A DNA stretch of 39,022 bases from Candidatus Eisenbacteria bacterium (lineage in GTDB: Bacteria > Eisenbacteria > RBG-16-71-46 > SZUA-252): NCBI GenBank assembly GCA_005893305.1, contig VBOZ01000035.1:59567-98588 (forward strand), given 5' to 3'. The notes beneath the pieces are model-generated. The model did no database searches. It was given only the letters and a program-made list of their open reading frames with translations, and was not told where the DNA came from. The stretch's first letter is position 1. Each line of letters starts with the position of its first letter. Positions 6,874-14,942 of this stretch are shown here, piece by piece. The position numbers and the translations under genes are program-made.

Positions 6874-8544
6874 TCACGCCCCCTCGAAAAGGCGCGCGAT
6901 GAGATCGTGATGACGCTCGGCCACCGCCTTGCGCTTCAGTTTTAGTGAGGGCGTGAGGAAGCCGTTCTCGATCGTCAGATCATCGGGGATCAGCTCGAAC
7001 CGCTTGATCCTCTCGAACGAGGCGTGCGTGCTGTTCACCTGCTCCACCTCGGCCGCGATCTCCTCGCGCTTCACGCCTGGGGCGGGCACGATGAGCGCGG
7101 CGATGAACTTCTTCCCGTCGCCCAGCACGAGCGCTTCGCGAATCTTCGGCGAGCTCCTGAGCGCGTTCTCGATCGGCTGGGGCGCGACCTTCTTGCCGCC
7201 CGACGTGACGATGAGGTCTTTCTTGCGATCGGTAATGCGAAGGTGCCCGTCCGGGTCCATCGTGCCTATGTCACCCGTATAGAACCACCCCTCGCGGATC
7301 GCCTCGGCTGTTTCGGCGGGCCGGTTCCAGTACGCTTTCATCACGACGGGGCCGCTCACCAATATCTCGCCATCCTCCGCGATCTTGATCTCGATCCTGT
7401 CGAACAACGGACCCACAGTACCGATCCGGAATCGGCCGAAGCGGTTCACGCTGATCGCGGACGAAGTCTCGGTGAGTCCATAACCCTCGAAGATCGGTTG
7501 GCCCGCGCCATAGAAGAAGAGGGCAACGTCGCGATGGAGCGCGGCTCCTCCGGAGACGCGGAGGCGAAGACGACCGCCCAAGCGTTTGGCGATCACGGAG
7601 TAGACGAGCACGTTCGCGATCGAATGCGCGAGCGCGAGCGGTCCGGGAATCTGCTGGCGCGCGTCGGTCCGTTCCGCCCATTCGATCCCGACCTTGCGGC
7701 CCCACCGCGCGATGTTCGCGCGCGGGAACCCTGCCGCCTCGGCAACTTCGAACACGCGCGCGGCGAGCTTCTCGTAGAAGCGCGGGACCGCCATCACGAT
7801 GGTCGGCCGCACTTCCAGGAGATTCGCCGGCACCTTGTCCAGCGATTCGGAGTACGCGATGGTCGCGCCTCCGAGAATCATCGTGTAAAGGCCCGAGCAG
7901 CGCTCGAAGACGTGGCTCAGCGGGAGAAGGGAAAGGTAGACATCCGTCGTGAGGATCGTCATGGCCTTGAGCGCCAGCACGGCTTCGGTCGCCATGTTCC
8001 CGTGCGTGAGCATGACGCCCTTCGGTACGCCGGTCGTGCCCGAGGTGTAGATGATCGTCGCCACGACGTTGGGCCCGACCGGCGCGTCCGGCAGCTCTTC
8101 GCCCGAGCCGCTCGCCTCGGGGAGCGCCTCCTCGTCGAAGCACCAGACCCACTTGAGGGAGGGGAGCTGTCCTTTAACCGACTCGACCTTCGCCTTCTGG
8201 TCGCGCGTCGAGACGAAGATCCCCACGCATGCGGAATCGAGGAGAAGCGGCGCGACTTGGTTCGAGGGAAGCGAGTGATAGACCGGAACCGTCACCGCCG
8301 CGAGCCAGAGAACGGCCATGTCGGCGATCGCCCACTCCAGGCGACTCTCGGCCAAGATCGCGACCCGATCGCCCGCCGCGATTCCCCGAGCGCGAAGCGC
8401 GGAGGACAGCGACGCGACCTGCCCGATCACCGAAGCCATGGGAACCGGCTCCCAACGGCCGCCCCGCTTTATCAAGAACGCGTCCGTCTTGCGATGCGTC
8501 TTGAGCGCGTGCTGGAGCAGCTCGGGAATTGTTCGGACGTCCAT
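6874..8544 (-). CDS. fadD: long-chain fatty acid--CoA ligase (AMP-forming)
   Basis: This enzyme activates fatty acids to acyl-CoA with ATP, the entry step of beta-oxidation. It has about 556 aa. The AMP-binding signature IIYTSGTTGVPKG lies near residues 164-176. The core motif YGLTET, the YTGDIG motif and the hinge/catalytic region DRKKDLIVTSGGKKVAPQ are all present in the expected order. It resembles FadD15-type long-chain ligases. The start at 8544 is chosen because an AGGAGG box precedes it; the frame is open to 8580 without a second ribosome-binding site. It is divergent from the thiolase and FadB-like genes, with a palindromic element between them, so the two units may be co-regulated. 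Confidence 0.93.
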   Translation of the reverse strand: MDVRTIPELLQHALKTHRKTDAFLIKRGGRWEPVPMASVIGQVASLSSALRARGIAAGDRVAILAESRLEWAIADMAVLWLAAVTVPVYHSLPSNQVAPLLLDSACVGIFVSTRDQKAKVESVKGQLPSLKWVWCFDEEALPEASGSGEELPDAPVGPNVVATIIYTSGTTGVPKGVMLTHGNMATEAVLALKAMTILTTDVYLSLLPLSHVFERCSGLYTMILGGATIAYSESLDKVPANLLEVRPTIVMAVPRFYEKLAARVFEVAEAAGFPRANIARWGRKVGIEWAERTDARQQIPGPLALAHSIANVLVYSVIAKRLGGRLRLRVSGGAALHRDVALFFYGAGQPIFEGYGLTETSSAISVNRFGRFRIGTVGPLFDRIEIKIAEDGEILVSGPVVMKAYWNRPAETAEAIREGWFYTGDIGTMDPDGHLRITDRKKDLIVTSGGKKVAPQPIENALRSSPKIREALVLGDGKKFIAALIVPAPGVKREEIAAEVEQVNSTHASFERIKRFELIPDDLTIENGFLTPSLKLKRKAVAERHHDLIARLFEGA

Positions 8545-8586
8545 CCGTTGACCTCCTACGCTCACTGTGACACACTCCATTAACTG

Positions 8587-8614
8587 GTGACTACCTACTA
8601 TAGTAGCCCGCCAC
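8587..8614. promoter_or_regulatory. palindromic operator candidate between the divergent fad units
   Basis: CTACTATAGTAG at 8595-8606 is a perfect 12-bp palindrome. Its flanks continue with partial symmetry (GTGACTAC on the left against CCCGCCAC on the right; 4 of 8 positions match). The core holds a TATAGT -10-like hexamer readable on both strands. It lies in the 89-bp gap between the acyl-CoA synthetase and thiolase starts, where a FadR- or TetR-type repressor could block both promoters. The identity of the regulator is inference. Confidence 0.45.
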
Positions 8615-8633
8615 TCTGCTGAGCGTGTAGATC

Positions 8634-9920
8634 ATGCGGGACGTGGTGCTCATGGATGGGTTCCGGACGCCGTTCGCCAAGGCTGGGACGGCGCTCGCAT
8701 CGACGCCGGCTCGAGAGCTGGGCCGGGTTGCCGTCGCCGAGCTTCTCGCGCGGCACGGCGTCGACCCGAACGAAGTCGACGAGGTCATCTTCGGCAACGT
8801 CGCTCAGCCTGCCGACTCCACAAACATCTCCCGCGTCGTTGCATTGCTCGCCGGAATCCCCGAACGCGTCCCCGCCGTAACGGTTCAGCGAAATTGTGCC
8901 TCGGGCATGGAGGCGATCGCGGACGCCCACGAGCGGATCGCGTCCGGAGCCGCCGAGCTGATCGTCGCGGGCGGCACGGAATCGATGAGCCAGATCCCGC
9001 TCTATCTGAGCGAGGGCATGACGCGCACCTTCGAGCGCCTCGCGCGCGCCAAATCGATCGGCGAGAAGGTCGCGGCGATCGCCTCCGTGCGGCCGAAGGA
9101 TTTGAAGCCTCGCATAGCGCTCCTGGAAGGGCTCACCGATCCGGTCTCGGGCCTCAACATGGGAGAGACGGCGGAGCTGCTCGCCCGCGAGTACGGCATC
9201 AGCCGCGAAGCCCAGGACGACTTCGCCCTCCAGAGCCACCGTCGCGCGGTCGCGGCGATGGATGCGGGCCGGATGGCGGAGGAGATCGTTCCGGTCTTCG
9301 CCCCGCCTTACAAGCAAGCCGTGCTCGAAGACGTCGGTCCGCGGCGGAATCAGTCGCTCGAGGCGCTCGCGAAGCTCAAGCCGTACTTCGATCGCCGAAA
9401 CGGGACGGTCACCGCGGGGAATTCCTGCGGCATCACGGACGGCGCTGCGGCGATCCTCGTGGCCTCGGAGGAGAAGGCGCGCGCGCTGGGTTTGAAGCCG
9501 GTCGGTCGCATCCGCGGCTCCGCGTTCGTCGGGCTCGACCCCGCGCGGATGGGGCTCGGGCCGACGCACGCCACGCCGATCGCGCTCCGGCGCGCGGGGG
9601 TTCGATTCTCGGAGATCGGCCTGATCGAGATCAACGAGGCGTTCGCGGCGCAGGTGATCGCGGTCGAGATCACGATGGCGTCCGCGAAATATTGCCGCGA
9701 AAAGCTCGGACTCGACGGCCCGATCGGCGAAATTGATCGCGCGCTACTCAACGTCAATGGCGGCGCGATCGCGATCGGGCATCCGGTCGGGGTGTCGGGG
9801 ACGCGTCTCGTTCTGACGCTCCTGCGCGAGATGCGGCATCGGAACATCCCGCTGGGACTCGCGGCGCTCTGCGTCGGGGGCGGCCAGGGTGGGGCGCTCG
9901 TCTTGGAGCGCGTCGCGTGA
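8634..9920 (+). CDS. fadI: acetyl-CoA C-acyltransferase (thiolase), FadI/FadA type
   Basis: This enzyme carries out the thiolytic cleavage that ends each beta-oxidation cycle. It has 428 aa, close to the FadI length. The acyl-accepting Cys88 lies in QRNCASGMEA. The base His383 is in NGGAIAIGHPVG and the second catalytic Cys413 is in CVGGGQGGAL. The middle region GETAELLAREYGISREAQD is typical of thiolases. The ribosome-binding site is weak. The last four bases (GTGA) are shared with the start of the next gene, so thiolase and the multifunctional enzyme are probably translated together as the beta-oxidation complex. FadA versus FadI cannot be decided with certainty from sequence reading. Confidence 0.92.
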   Translation: MRDVVLMDGFRTPFAKAGTALASTPARELGRVAVAELLARHGVDPNEVDEVIFGNVAQPADSTNISRVVALLAGIPERVPAVTVQRNCASGMEAIADAHERIASGAAELIVAGGTESMSQIPLYLSEGMTRTFERLARAKSIGEKVAAIASVRPKDLKPRIALLEGLTDPVSGLNMGETAELLAREYGISREAQDDFALQSHRRAVAAMDAGRMAEEIVPVFAPPYKQAVLEDVGPRRNQSLEALAKLKPYFDRRNGTVTAGNSCGITDGAAAILVASEEKARALGLKPVGRIRGSAFVGLDPARMGLGPTHATPIALRRAGVRFSEIGLIEINEAFAAQVIAVEITMASAKYCREKLGLDGPIGEIDRALLNVNGGAIAIGHPVGVSGTRLVLTLLREMRHRNIPLGLAALCVGGGQGGALVLERVA

Positions 9921-12088
9921 GCGAGCCCAGCGTGAACATGACCCTCTTCGAGGAGGAGCACACCACCGCGCCCTGGGAGCCGCCGTTTCGGCTGGAGGCG
10001 CTCCAGTCGGGGATCGCCATCCTCTGGTTCGACGACCCGGCGCGGAAGGTAAACCTGCTCGATTCCGCGAGCCTCGACGTCCTCCGTGAGGCGCTCGCCT
10101 CCCTCAAGGCCCGGACCACCGTCCCACGGGCGCTCATTCTCGCGTCCAGGAAGGATGGCCAGTTCATCGCGGGCGCGGACGTCGCCGAGTTCGACCGGCT
10201 CGAGGGTCCGGCAGAGGCGGAAGCCAAGGCGCGAGACGCCCAGCAGCTCTTCGAGGAAATCGCGCAGCTTCCGTATCCCACCGTCGCCGCGATCGACGGG
10301 CCCTGCCTCGGTGGAGGGACGGAGCTGGCGCTCGCGTTCCGCTACCGGATCGCCTCCGACAATCGCTCGACCTCGATCGGTCTCCCCGAGGTCAAGCTGG
10401 GAATCATGCCGGGGTTCGGAGGAACCCAGAGGCTTCCGCGCCTCGTCGGTTTTGTACAGGCGCTGACCCTGATCCTCTCGGGCCGCGCGCTCGATCCGTA
10501 TCGCGCCCGCAAGATCGGCCTGGTCGACGAGGTGCTCCCAAAGGAGCGGTTCGCCCATCGGGCGCTCGCCTGGACAGAATCGCTCCTCGCGAACCCTCGC
10601 TCGCTCAAGCGGCGGGGGCCGCCTTTCGTCCACCGCGTGCTCCAGAGCATCCCGCCGTTCCGCGCTTTCGCGCTCGACCAGGCGCGAAAGAGCGTCGAGC
10701 GGCAGACTCACGGGCACTACCCCGCGCCCTTCGAGATCATCCGCGTTTTGGGTGCGACGTATGGCATGCGCCTCACGGACGGCCTTCGGATCGAGCGAAA
10801 GGCGGTCGCGCGGCTCCTCTTCACCGCGGAGTCGATCAACCTGAGGCGCCTCTTCATGCTGGGGGAAGAGGCGAAGCGCGTCCCGCCGGCATCCGATGCA
10901 CACCGGGTCGAATCGGCGGCGGTGCTCGGCGCGGGCGTCATGGGCGGCGAGATCGCGTATCTGCTGAGCCAGAGCGACGTGCACGTCCGGCTCCGCGATG
11001 TGAAGCCCGAGCCGATCCTCCACTCGCTCGCGCACGCGCGCTCCCTGTTCGAGCGCGAGGTCTCGCGCCGCCGGTTGACGCCGGCCGAAGTGCGGCGCGG
11101 CATGGCGCGGATCGAGCCCGCGCTCGATCTGAGCGGGCTCAAGCGCATCGACTTCGTGCTGGAAGCCGTCGTCGAGGACCTCTCGGTGAAGCAGGCCCTC
11201 CTCAAAGAAGTCGAGGCGCAGGTACCCGAGACCTGCGTGCTGGCCACGAACACCTCGTCGCTCTCCGTCCGCGCGATGGCGCGCGGCCTCAAGCGCCCGG
11301 GCCGCGTCGTCGGAATGCACTTTTTCAATCCCGCCACCCGGATGCCGCTAGTCGAGGTCATTCTCGGCGACGGGACCGAGAGGGACGCGCTCGACACGGT
11401 CTTAGCGCTCGCGCGGCGGCTCAAGAAGACCCCCGTTCTCGTCAACGACGCGCCTGGGTTCCTCGTGAACCGGGTGCTCATGCCGTACTTGAGCGAGGCC
11501 GTGGGTCTTGTCGAGCGCGGCAACGCGATCCGGACTATCGACGCCGAGCTTCGCCGCTTCGGAATGCCGCTTGGGCCGCTCGAGCTTCTCGACGAGATCG
11601 GGCTGGATGTCGCTCGGAAGGTGGCACACGTGCTGGAGGAGGCGTTCGGGGGCCGCATGGCGAGCATCGGCCTGATCGAGCGTCTCGTCGCAGCCGGATC
11701 GCTTGGGAAGAAGTCAGGGCTCGGCTTTTACCGATACGAGAAGGGGCAGCGCAAGGACGTCAATCCGGCGCTCCAGGCGGTTGCGACTTCTACAACCCCG
11801 ACGCCGTCCCAGGAGATCAGCGACCGGCTGATCGACGCCATGGTGAATGAAGCCGCGATCGCGCTCGATGAGGGCGTGGTGGCGCGCGCCGAAGACGTCG
11901 ATCTGGCGATGGTCTTTGGAACCGGGTTCCCGCCGTTTCGCGGCGGGCTTCTCCGGCACGGGGATACGGTCGGGATCTCGACGATCGTCGATCGCTTGGC
12001 GAGACGACAGCAGGAGGGCGCGACCGCCGGCCCCTGCGGAAGACTTCAGCGCATGGCGCTGGGCAACGAACGATTTTATGAACGGTGA
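9917..12088 (+). CDS. fadJ: enoyl-CoA hydratase / 3-hydroxyacyl-CoA dehydrogenase
   Basis: This multifunctional beta-oxidation enzyme of 723 aa hydrates enoyl-CoA and oxidises the 3-hydroxyacyl-CoA. The N-terminal crotonase domain shows the oxyanion-hole segment GQFIAGADVAEF, AAIDGPCLGGGTELALA, and the EVKLGIMPGFGGTQRLPR motif. From about residue 332 the NAD-binding domain begins with AAVLGAGVMGGEIA. NTSSLSV, GMHFFNPATRMPLVEVI and the C-terminal dimer motif GFLVNRVLMPY follow. The order matches FadB/FadJ. The start is a GTG overlapping the thiolase stop. An internal ATG at residue 8 is possible but would lose the overlap. The symbol is given by analogy with the FadI-like partner. Confidence 0.93.
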   Translation: MSEPSVNMTLFEEEHTTAPWEPPFRLEALQSGIAILWFDDPARKVNLLDSASLDVLREALASLKARTTVPRALILASRKDGQFIAGADVAEFDRLEGPAEAEAKARDAQQLFEEIAQLPYPTVAAIDGPCLGGGTELALAFRYRIASDNRSTSIGLPEVKLGIMPGFGGTQRLPRLVGFVQALTLILSGRALDPYRARKIGLVDEVLPKERFAHRALAWTESLLANPRSLKRRGPPFVHRVLQSIPPFRAFALDQARKSVERQTHGHYPAPFEIIRVLGATYGMRLTDGLRIERKAVARLLFTAESINLRRLFMLGEEAKRVPPASDAHRVESAAVLGAGVMGGEIAYLLSQSDVHVRLRDVKPEPILHSLAHARSLFEREVSRRRLTPAEVRRGMARIEPALDLSGLKRIDFVLEAVVEDLSVKQALLKEVEAQVPETCVLATNTSSLSVRAMARGLKRPGRVVGMHFFNPATRMPLVEVILGDGTERDALDTVLALARRLKKTPVLVNDAPGFLVNRVLMPYLSEAVGLVERGNAIRTIDAELRRFGMPLGPLELLDEIGLDVARKVAHVLEEAFGGRMASIGLIERLVAAGSLGKKSGLGFYRYEKGQRKDVNPALQAVATSTTPTPSQEISDRLIDAMVNEAAIALDEGVVARAEDVDLAMVFGTGFPPFRGGLLRHGDTVGISTIVDRLARRQQEGATAGPCGRLQRMALGNERFYER

Positions 12089-12126
12089 GATCCGCCGAAG
12101 TTTGACCCGACCGTGAGGAGGACAGC

Positions 12127-12759
12127 ATGCCGAATGTGATGGGGGTACTGCGCGCGGAGATTCGCCGTCTGGCGCGGAAAGAGACGAGGCAGGAGATCGC
12201 CGCGCTCAGGAAGCACGTCAATTCAATGCGGCGTCGCGTCGCGGAGTCGCGCCGCCGCATTCGGGAGCTGGAGTCCCGGACGAAGCAGGCCGGGAAGCGC
12301 GGCCAAGGCGCACCCGCCGGGTCGGACGAAGAGTCCGCCAAGCAGGTTCGCTTCTCGCCCGCGTGGGTGAAGCGGCACCGGAGTAAGCTCGGCATGAGCC
12401 GGCGGATCTACGCGAAGCTCTTGAGCGTCTCGCCGCAGACGATCATGGGCTGGGAGTCGGGGAGGACCAGGCCGCGGCGGAGTGCGCTCAAGACGTGGCG
12501 CGAGATCCGCGGAAAGGGCGTTCGCGAGCTGAGGGCTCTGGTGACGGGCGAAGGGCGGAAGAAGCGGCGGGGCGTGAGCGCGAAGAAGGCGCGGCGCAAG
12601 CTCCGCGTTCTCGCTCGTCGCGTTGCCCGCGGCGCCGCGGCGAGGCGTGCCACCGGGAAACGTGGGGTCGCGCGACGGGCGCGCGGGAAGGCGACCAGTC
12701 GGGCGCGCGCCAAGGTGACCCGCCGCGCCGGCGGCCGACCACGGGCCAAGAAGAAGTAG
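12127..12759 (+). CDS. HTH DNA-binding protein with coiled coil and histone-H1-like tail
   Basis: This is a very basic 210-aa protein in three parts. Residues 1-55 are Arg/Glu-rich heptads likely to form a coiled coil (IRRLARKETRQEIAALRKHV). Residues about 75-125 contain an XRE-like helix-turn-helix (GMSRRIYAKLLSVSPQTIMG, then WESGRTRPR). Residues about 143-210 are nearly only Lys, Arg, Ala and Gly, as in bacterial histone-H1-like tails. GAGGAGG stands 6 nt before the ATG. It lies 39 bp after the FadB-like gene and 10 bp before a methyltransferase. A nucleoid-associated or promoter-bridging role is inferred. Proteins with an XRE-like region and a K/R/A tail are known in high-GC bacteria, but the function of this one is not apparent. 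Confidence 0.8.
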   Translation: MPNVMGVLRAEIRRLARKETRQEIAALRKHVNSMRRRVAESRRRIRELESRTKQAGKRGQGAPAGSDEESAKQVRFSPAWVKRHRSKLGMSRRIYAKLLSVSPQTIMGWESGRTRPRRSALKTWREIRGKGVRELRALVTGEGRKKRRGVSAKKARRKLRVLARRVARGAAARRATGKRGVARRARGKATSRARAKVTRRAGGRPRAKKK

Positions 12760-12769
12760 CGTCACGCTG

Positions 12770-13540
12770 GTGACCGACAATCGCGACATCGCGAAGCGCC
12801 AATTCGGCGCCCACGCCGAGGAATACGTCAAGAGCGTCCACCACGCGAAGGGCGAGAGCCTGGACCGGCTCATCTCCCTTACGGCGCCGCGGCCGGAGTG
12901 GCGCGTTCTGGACGTCGCGACGGGAGGCGGGCACACCGCGCTCGCCCTGTCGCCCTACGTCCGGGAAGTCATCGCGACCGATCTCACCCCGCAGATGCTG
13001 GAGGCGGCCCGCGCCTTTCTCCAATCGAAGGGCGCGAAGAACGTCGAATTCCGCGAGGCGGACGCGACCGCGCTCCCGTTCACGGATTCGGAATTCGATC
13101 TCGCTACGTGCCGCATCGCGCCGCACCACTTCCCGGACGTCGGGCTGTTCGTGCGGGAGCTATTCCGCGTGGTCCGCCCCGGCGGCTTGGCGGTCGTGAT
13201 CGACAACATGGTGCCCGAGGACCGGACCGCCGCCGAATTCATCAACAATTTCGAGAAAACTCGCGATCCCAGCCACAATTGGTCCTATGCCGAATCGGAC
13301 TGGCTTCGGTTCTTTCAGCAGGCGGGCTTCACCACGCTCCACGTCGAGTTCTTCCGGAAGGCGCGCGATTTCGACGTGTGGACCGGGATGATGTCGGTGG
13401 ACGCGAAGACGAAGGAGCACCTTCGGGCGATGCTGGCCGACGCGCCGAACCGCGCTCGCTTCGCGCTATGCCCTGAGGAGAAGCACGGCGCGCTTCGCTT
13501 CTACCTCGACGAGCTGCTCATCCGGGGAACGAAGCCTTAG
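12770..13540 (+). CDS. class I SAM-dependent methyltransferase, UbiE-like
   Basis: This cytoplasmic methyltransferase has 256 aa. The SAM-binding motif VLDVATGGGHTAL is near residues 45-57. Motif II follows as VIATDLTPQML, and motif III/IV as EADATALPFTDSEFDLATCR. RPGGLAVVID is the post-motif strand. The pattern is that of the UbiE/Methyltransf_11 group, but the substrate cannot be read from sequence. The start is a GTG without a clear ribosome-binding site, 10 bp after the HTH gene, so translation may depend on coupling. The 3' end runs into a short tandem repeat shared with the convergent cytochrome gene. Confidence 0.85.
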   Translation: MTDNRDIAKRQFGAHAEEYVKSVHHAKGESLDRLISLTAPRPEWRVLDVATGGGHTALALSPYVREVIATDLTPQMLEAARAFLQSKGAKNVEFREADATALPFTDSEFDLATCRIAPHHFPDVGLFVRELFRVVRPGGLAVVIDNMVPEDRTAAEFINNFEKTRDPSHNWSYAESDWLRFFQQAGFTTLHVEFFRKARDFDVWTGMMSVDAKTKEHLRAMLADAPNRARFALCPEEKHGALRFYLDELLIRGTKP

Positions 13541-13580
13541 CGGGGGGAACAAGCCGTAGCGCGGGGAACGAAGCCTTAGC
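13524..13580. repeat. three imperfect copies of a ~19-bp unit at a convergent gene junction
   Basis: GGGGAACGAAGCCTTAGCG occurs at about 13524-13542 and again at 13563-13581. A variant copy (GGGGAACAAGCCGTAGCG) lies between them. The first copy carries the methyltransferase stop (TAG) and the third carries the cytochrome stop on the other strand. The pattern suggests local duplication of a gene end. Confidence 0.8.
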
Positions 13581-14109
13581 GGGGATTGGCTCCGCCGGCG
13601 CGAAGCCACGTCACGTAGGCCCAGAGCGCGTCGATGTCCCCTGCTTCCAGATGGTCGCGGTACGCCGGCATGTGGAGCGGCGGCACGCTCAGGAAAAACT
13701 TCGCGATCCGATCTTCCCGGAACCGGCGCGCCACTCCCTCTTCCACCCACTCCTTGAACTCCGCCTTGTCCCGCGCCAGCTCGGGAAAATCAGCGGTCTG
13801 CCACGATGCCACATAGCCCTTGAGCGAGCCCGGATTGGGGCGGGCGAAGCGGCCGCCCGCGCCGTGGCACCCGAAGCAGCCGAGCGCCTCCGCCCGATCG
13901 CGGCCGTATAGCGCGAGCGAATCTTCCGGCGCGGGCATGCCGGCCCTCGCCATCACGAAGGCCACGAGGTCCTCGATCTCGCCCTTCGAAAGACGCTCGC
14001 CAAAGGCGGGCATTCGGAGGACGCCGTGCTTGCGGTCGGCGAGCCACGAAGAGCTCTGGAACCTGGACTTGGTGCCGCCGTCCTCAATCCAGTCGCGGAT
14101 CTCCTCAGC
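13576..14109 (-). CDS. C-terminal half of a frameshifted diheme cytochrome c
   Basis: This frame encodes the second heme domain of a split c-type cytochrome. It has the heme-binding CFGCH motif and a likely axial Met in PLHMPAY. A first-domain end segment (MPAFGERLSKGEIEDLVAFV) also lies in this frame, including a probable axial Met for the first heme. The frame is open up to 14109, where a TGA stops it, and has no start of its own before an ATG at 14013 inside the domain. Deleting one copy of the CTGAG duplication at 14104-14113 joins it in frame to the upstream half. The gene end lies inside a tandem repeat. Confidence 0.75.
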   Translation of the reverse strand, partial: AEEIRDWIEDGGTKSRFQSSSWLADRKHGVLRMPAFGERLSKGEIEDLVAFVMARAGMPAPEDSLALYGRDRAEALGCFGCHGAGGRFARPNPGSLKGYVASWQTADFPELARDKAEFKEWVEEGVARRFREDRIAKFFLSVPPLHMPAYRDHLEAGDIDALWAYVTWLRAGGANPR

Positions 14110-14387
14110 TCAGCAGTCTCAGCGTACATCATGAGGGAGCCCTCGTAATTTGGCACCTTTCCCTCGGAGCGGCCGGGGTTGGGAGCGCCTCGGATTCCCT
14201 CGGGGCCGTGGCAGGCGAAGCAACCGTTCGCCTCGGCGATCCGGCGCCCGCGCTCGGCGGCGGTGAGCCGCGGGCGGGTCACGAAGAACGCAACACCGAT
14301 GCCCGCGGCCAGGGCCACGAGCACGGTGATGAGGAAGAGTCTGGATTTCACAAGGAAGAACGCGTGGAACGCCTCGCGGCGCTCCAC
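13953..14387 (-). CDS. N-terminal half of a frameshifted diheme cytochrome c
   Basis: This frame has a GTG start 13 bp after the upstream gene's stop. An N-terminal membrane anchor or signal (FLITVLVALAAGIGVAFFV) is followed by a first heme-binding motif, CFACH, in RIAEANGCFACHGPEGIRG. The sequence is cytochrome-like until about codon 94 (YEGSLMMYAETAE). It then turns into Arg/Ser-rich out-of-frame residues and ends at 13953. The rest of the protein is in another frame. An alternative start is the GTG at 14351. The intact protein would be about 268 aa, an exported electron carrier fitting the neighbouring NADH dehydrogenase. Either a pseudogene or an assembly error would give this picture. 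Confidence 0.75.
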   Translation of the reverse strand: MERREAFHAFFLVKSRLFLITVLVALAAGIGVAFFVTRPRLTAAERGRRIAEANGCFACHGPEGIRGAPNPGRSEGKVPNYEGSLMMYAETAELRRSATGLRTAAPSPGSRALRGSPTASTASSECPPLASVFRRARSRTSWPS

Positions 14388-14400
14388 GCGCGATCTTCGG

Positions 14401-14835
14401 TTATTTCGAGGAAGTAGCTGCTGGGGCTGCCATCGGCTTGACGGACGCGACCTCGATCGCCTTCGTTCCGTTCCGCGTGGACGGCATCCCGGTAATCTCG
14501 ACCTTGTCGCCCGCCAATTCCTTCGCCTTGTTGTAGCCGTCCTTGTTCTCGTGCGGCGGGAGGAGGACGTAGAGCACGCCCTTGTCGGTCAGGAGCCCCA
14601 TCGGCGAGCCGGCCGCGACGCAGGTCACGGCGCACTCCTTGTGCTTCTCGCCCATCGCGCCGTGGCCCATATAGCAGGCCATGTCGACGATCTCGCCCGA
14701 CACCGTCACGGACTTGGCGGCTGCCTCGGCGGCCTTCTTCTCCGGCGCTGCCTTCGTTTCCTCCGCGCTGGCGATCGTGAATACGACAAGAGCGAGCCCT
14801 GCCGCAAGCGACAGCAGACCTAAGAACCGTTTCAT
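14401..14835 (-). CDS. exported Cys/His-rich small protein
   Basis: This is a 144-aa protein with a signal peptide (MKRFLGLLSLAAGLALVVF, then TIASA). An AAGGAGG box 7 nt before the ATG at 14835 fixes the start. The mature part has an Ala/Lys/Glu linker and then a compact domain, SGEIVDMACYMGHGAMG, KHKECAVTCVAAGSP and GLLTDKGVLYVLLPPHE. Cys54, His58, His65, Cys68 and Cys72 are closely spaced and look like a metal or heme-copper related site. The beta-rich remainder resembles an OB-like fold. I recall similar proteins near cytochromes but know no function. It is the third gene of the leftward respiratory cluster and precedes the cytochrome gene by 13 bp. Confidence 0.72.
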   Translation of the reverse strand: MKRFLGLLSLAAGLALVVFTIASAEETKAAPEKKAAEAAAKSVTVSGEIVDMACYMGHGAMGEKHKECAVTCVAAGSPMGLLTDKGVLYVLLPPHENKDGYNKAKELAGDKVEITGMPSTRNGTKAIEVASVKPMAAPAATSSK

Positions 14836-14942
14836 TGAGACCCTCCTTGGATTTCGCCCCGGCCTGGGGTCGCGCGATTGCGCGAATCCCCGAATGTAGT
14901 CGGACCCATCGAGGGTACTCAGCCCGCCTGGCCAGTGCAACC

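Noticed and set aside
7024-8583. A 519-codon frame antisense to the acyl-CoA synthetase gene
   Set aside because: It is rich in Arg, His and Asp with no domain, and mirrors a well-supported gene. Such frames are expected in high-GC DNA.
9350-11320. A 656-codon frame on the minus strand across thiolase and FadJ-like genes
   Set aside because: Composition is typical of an antisense shadow (Arg/Glu/Ala-rich) and both rightward genes have complete catalytic motifs.
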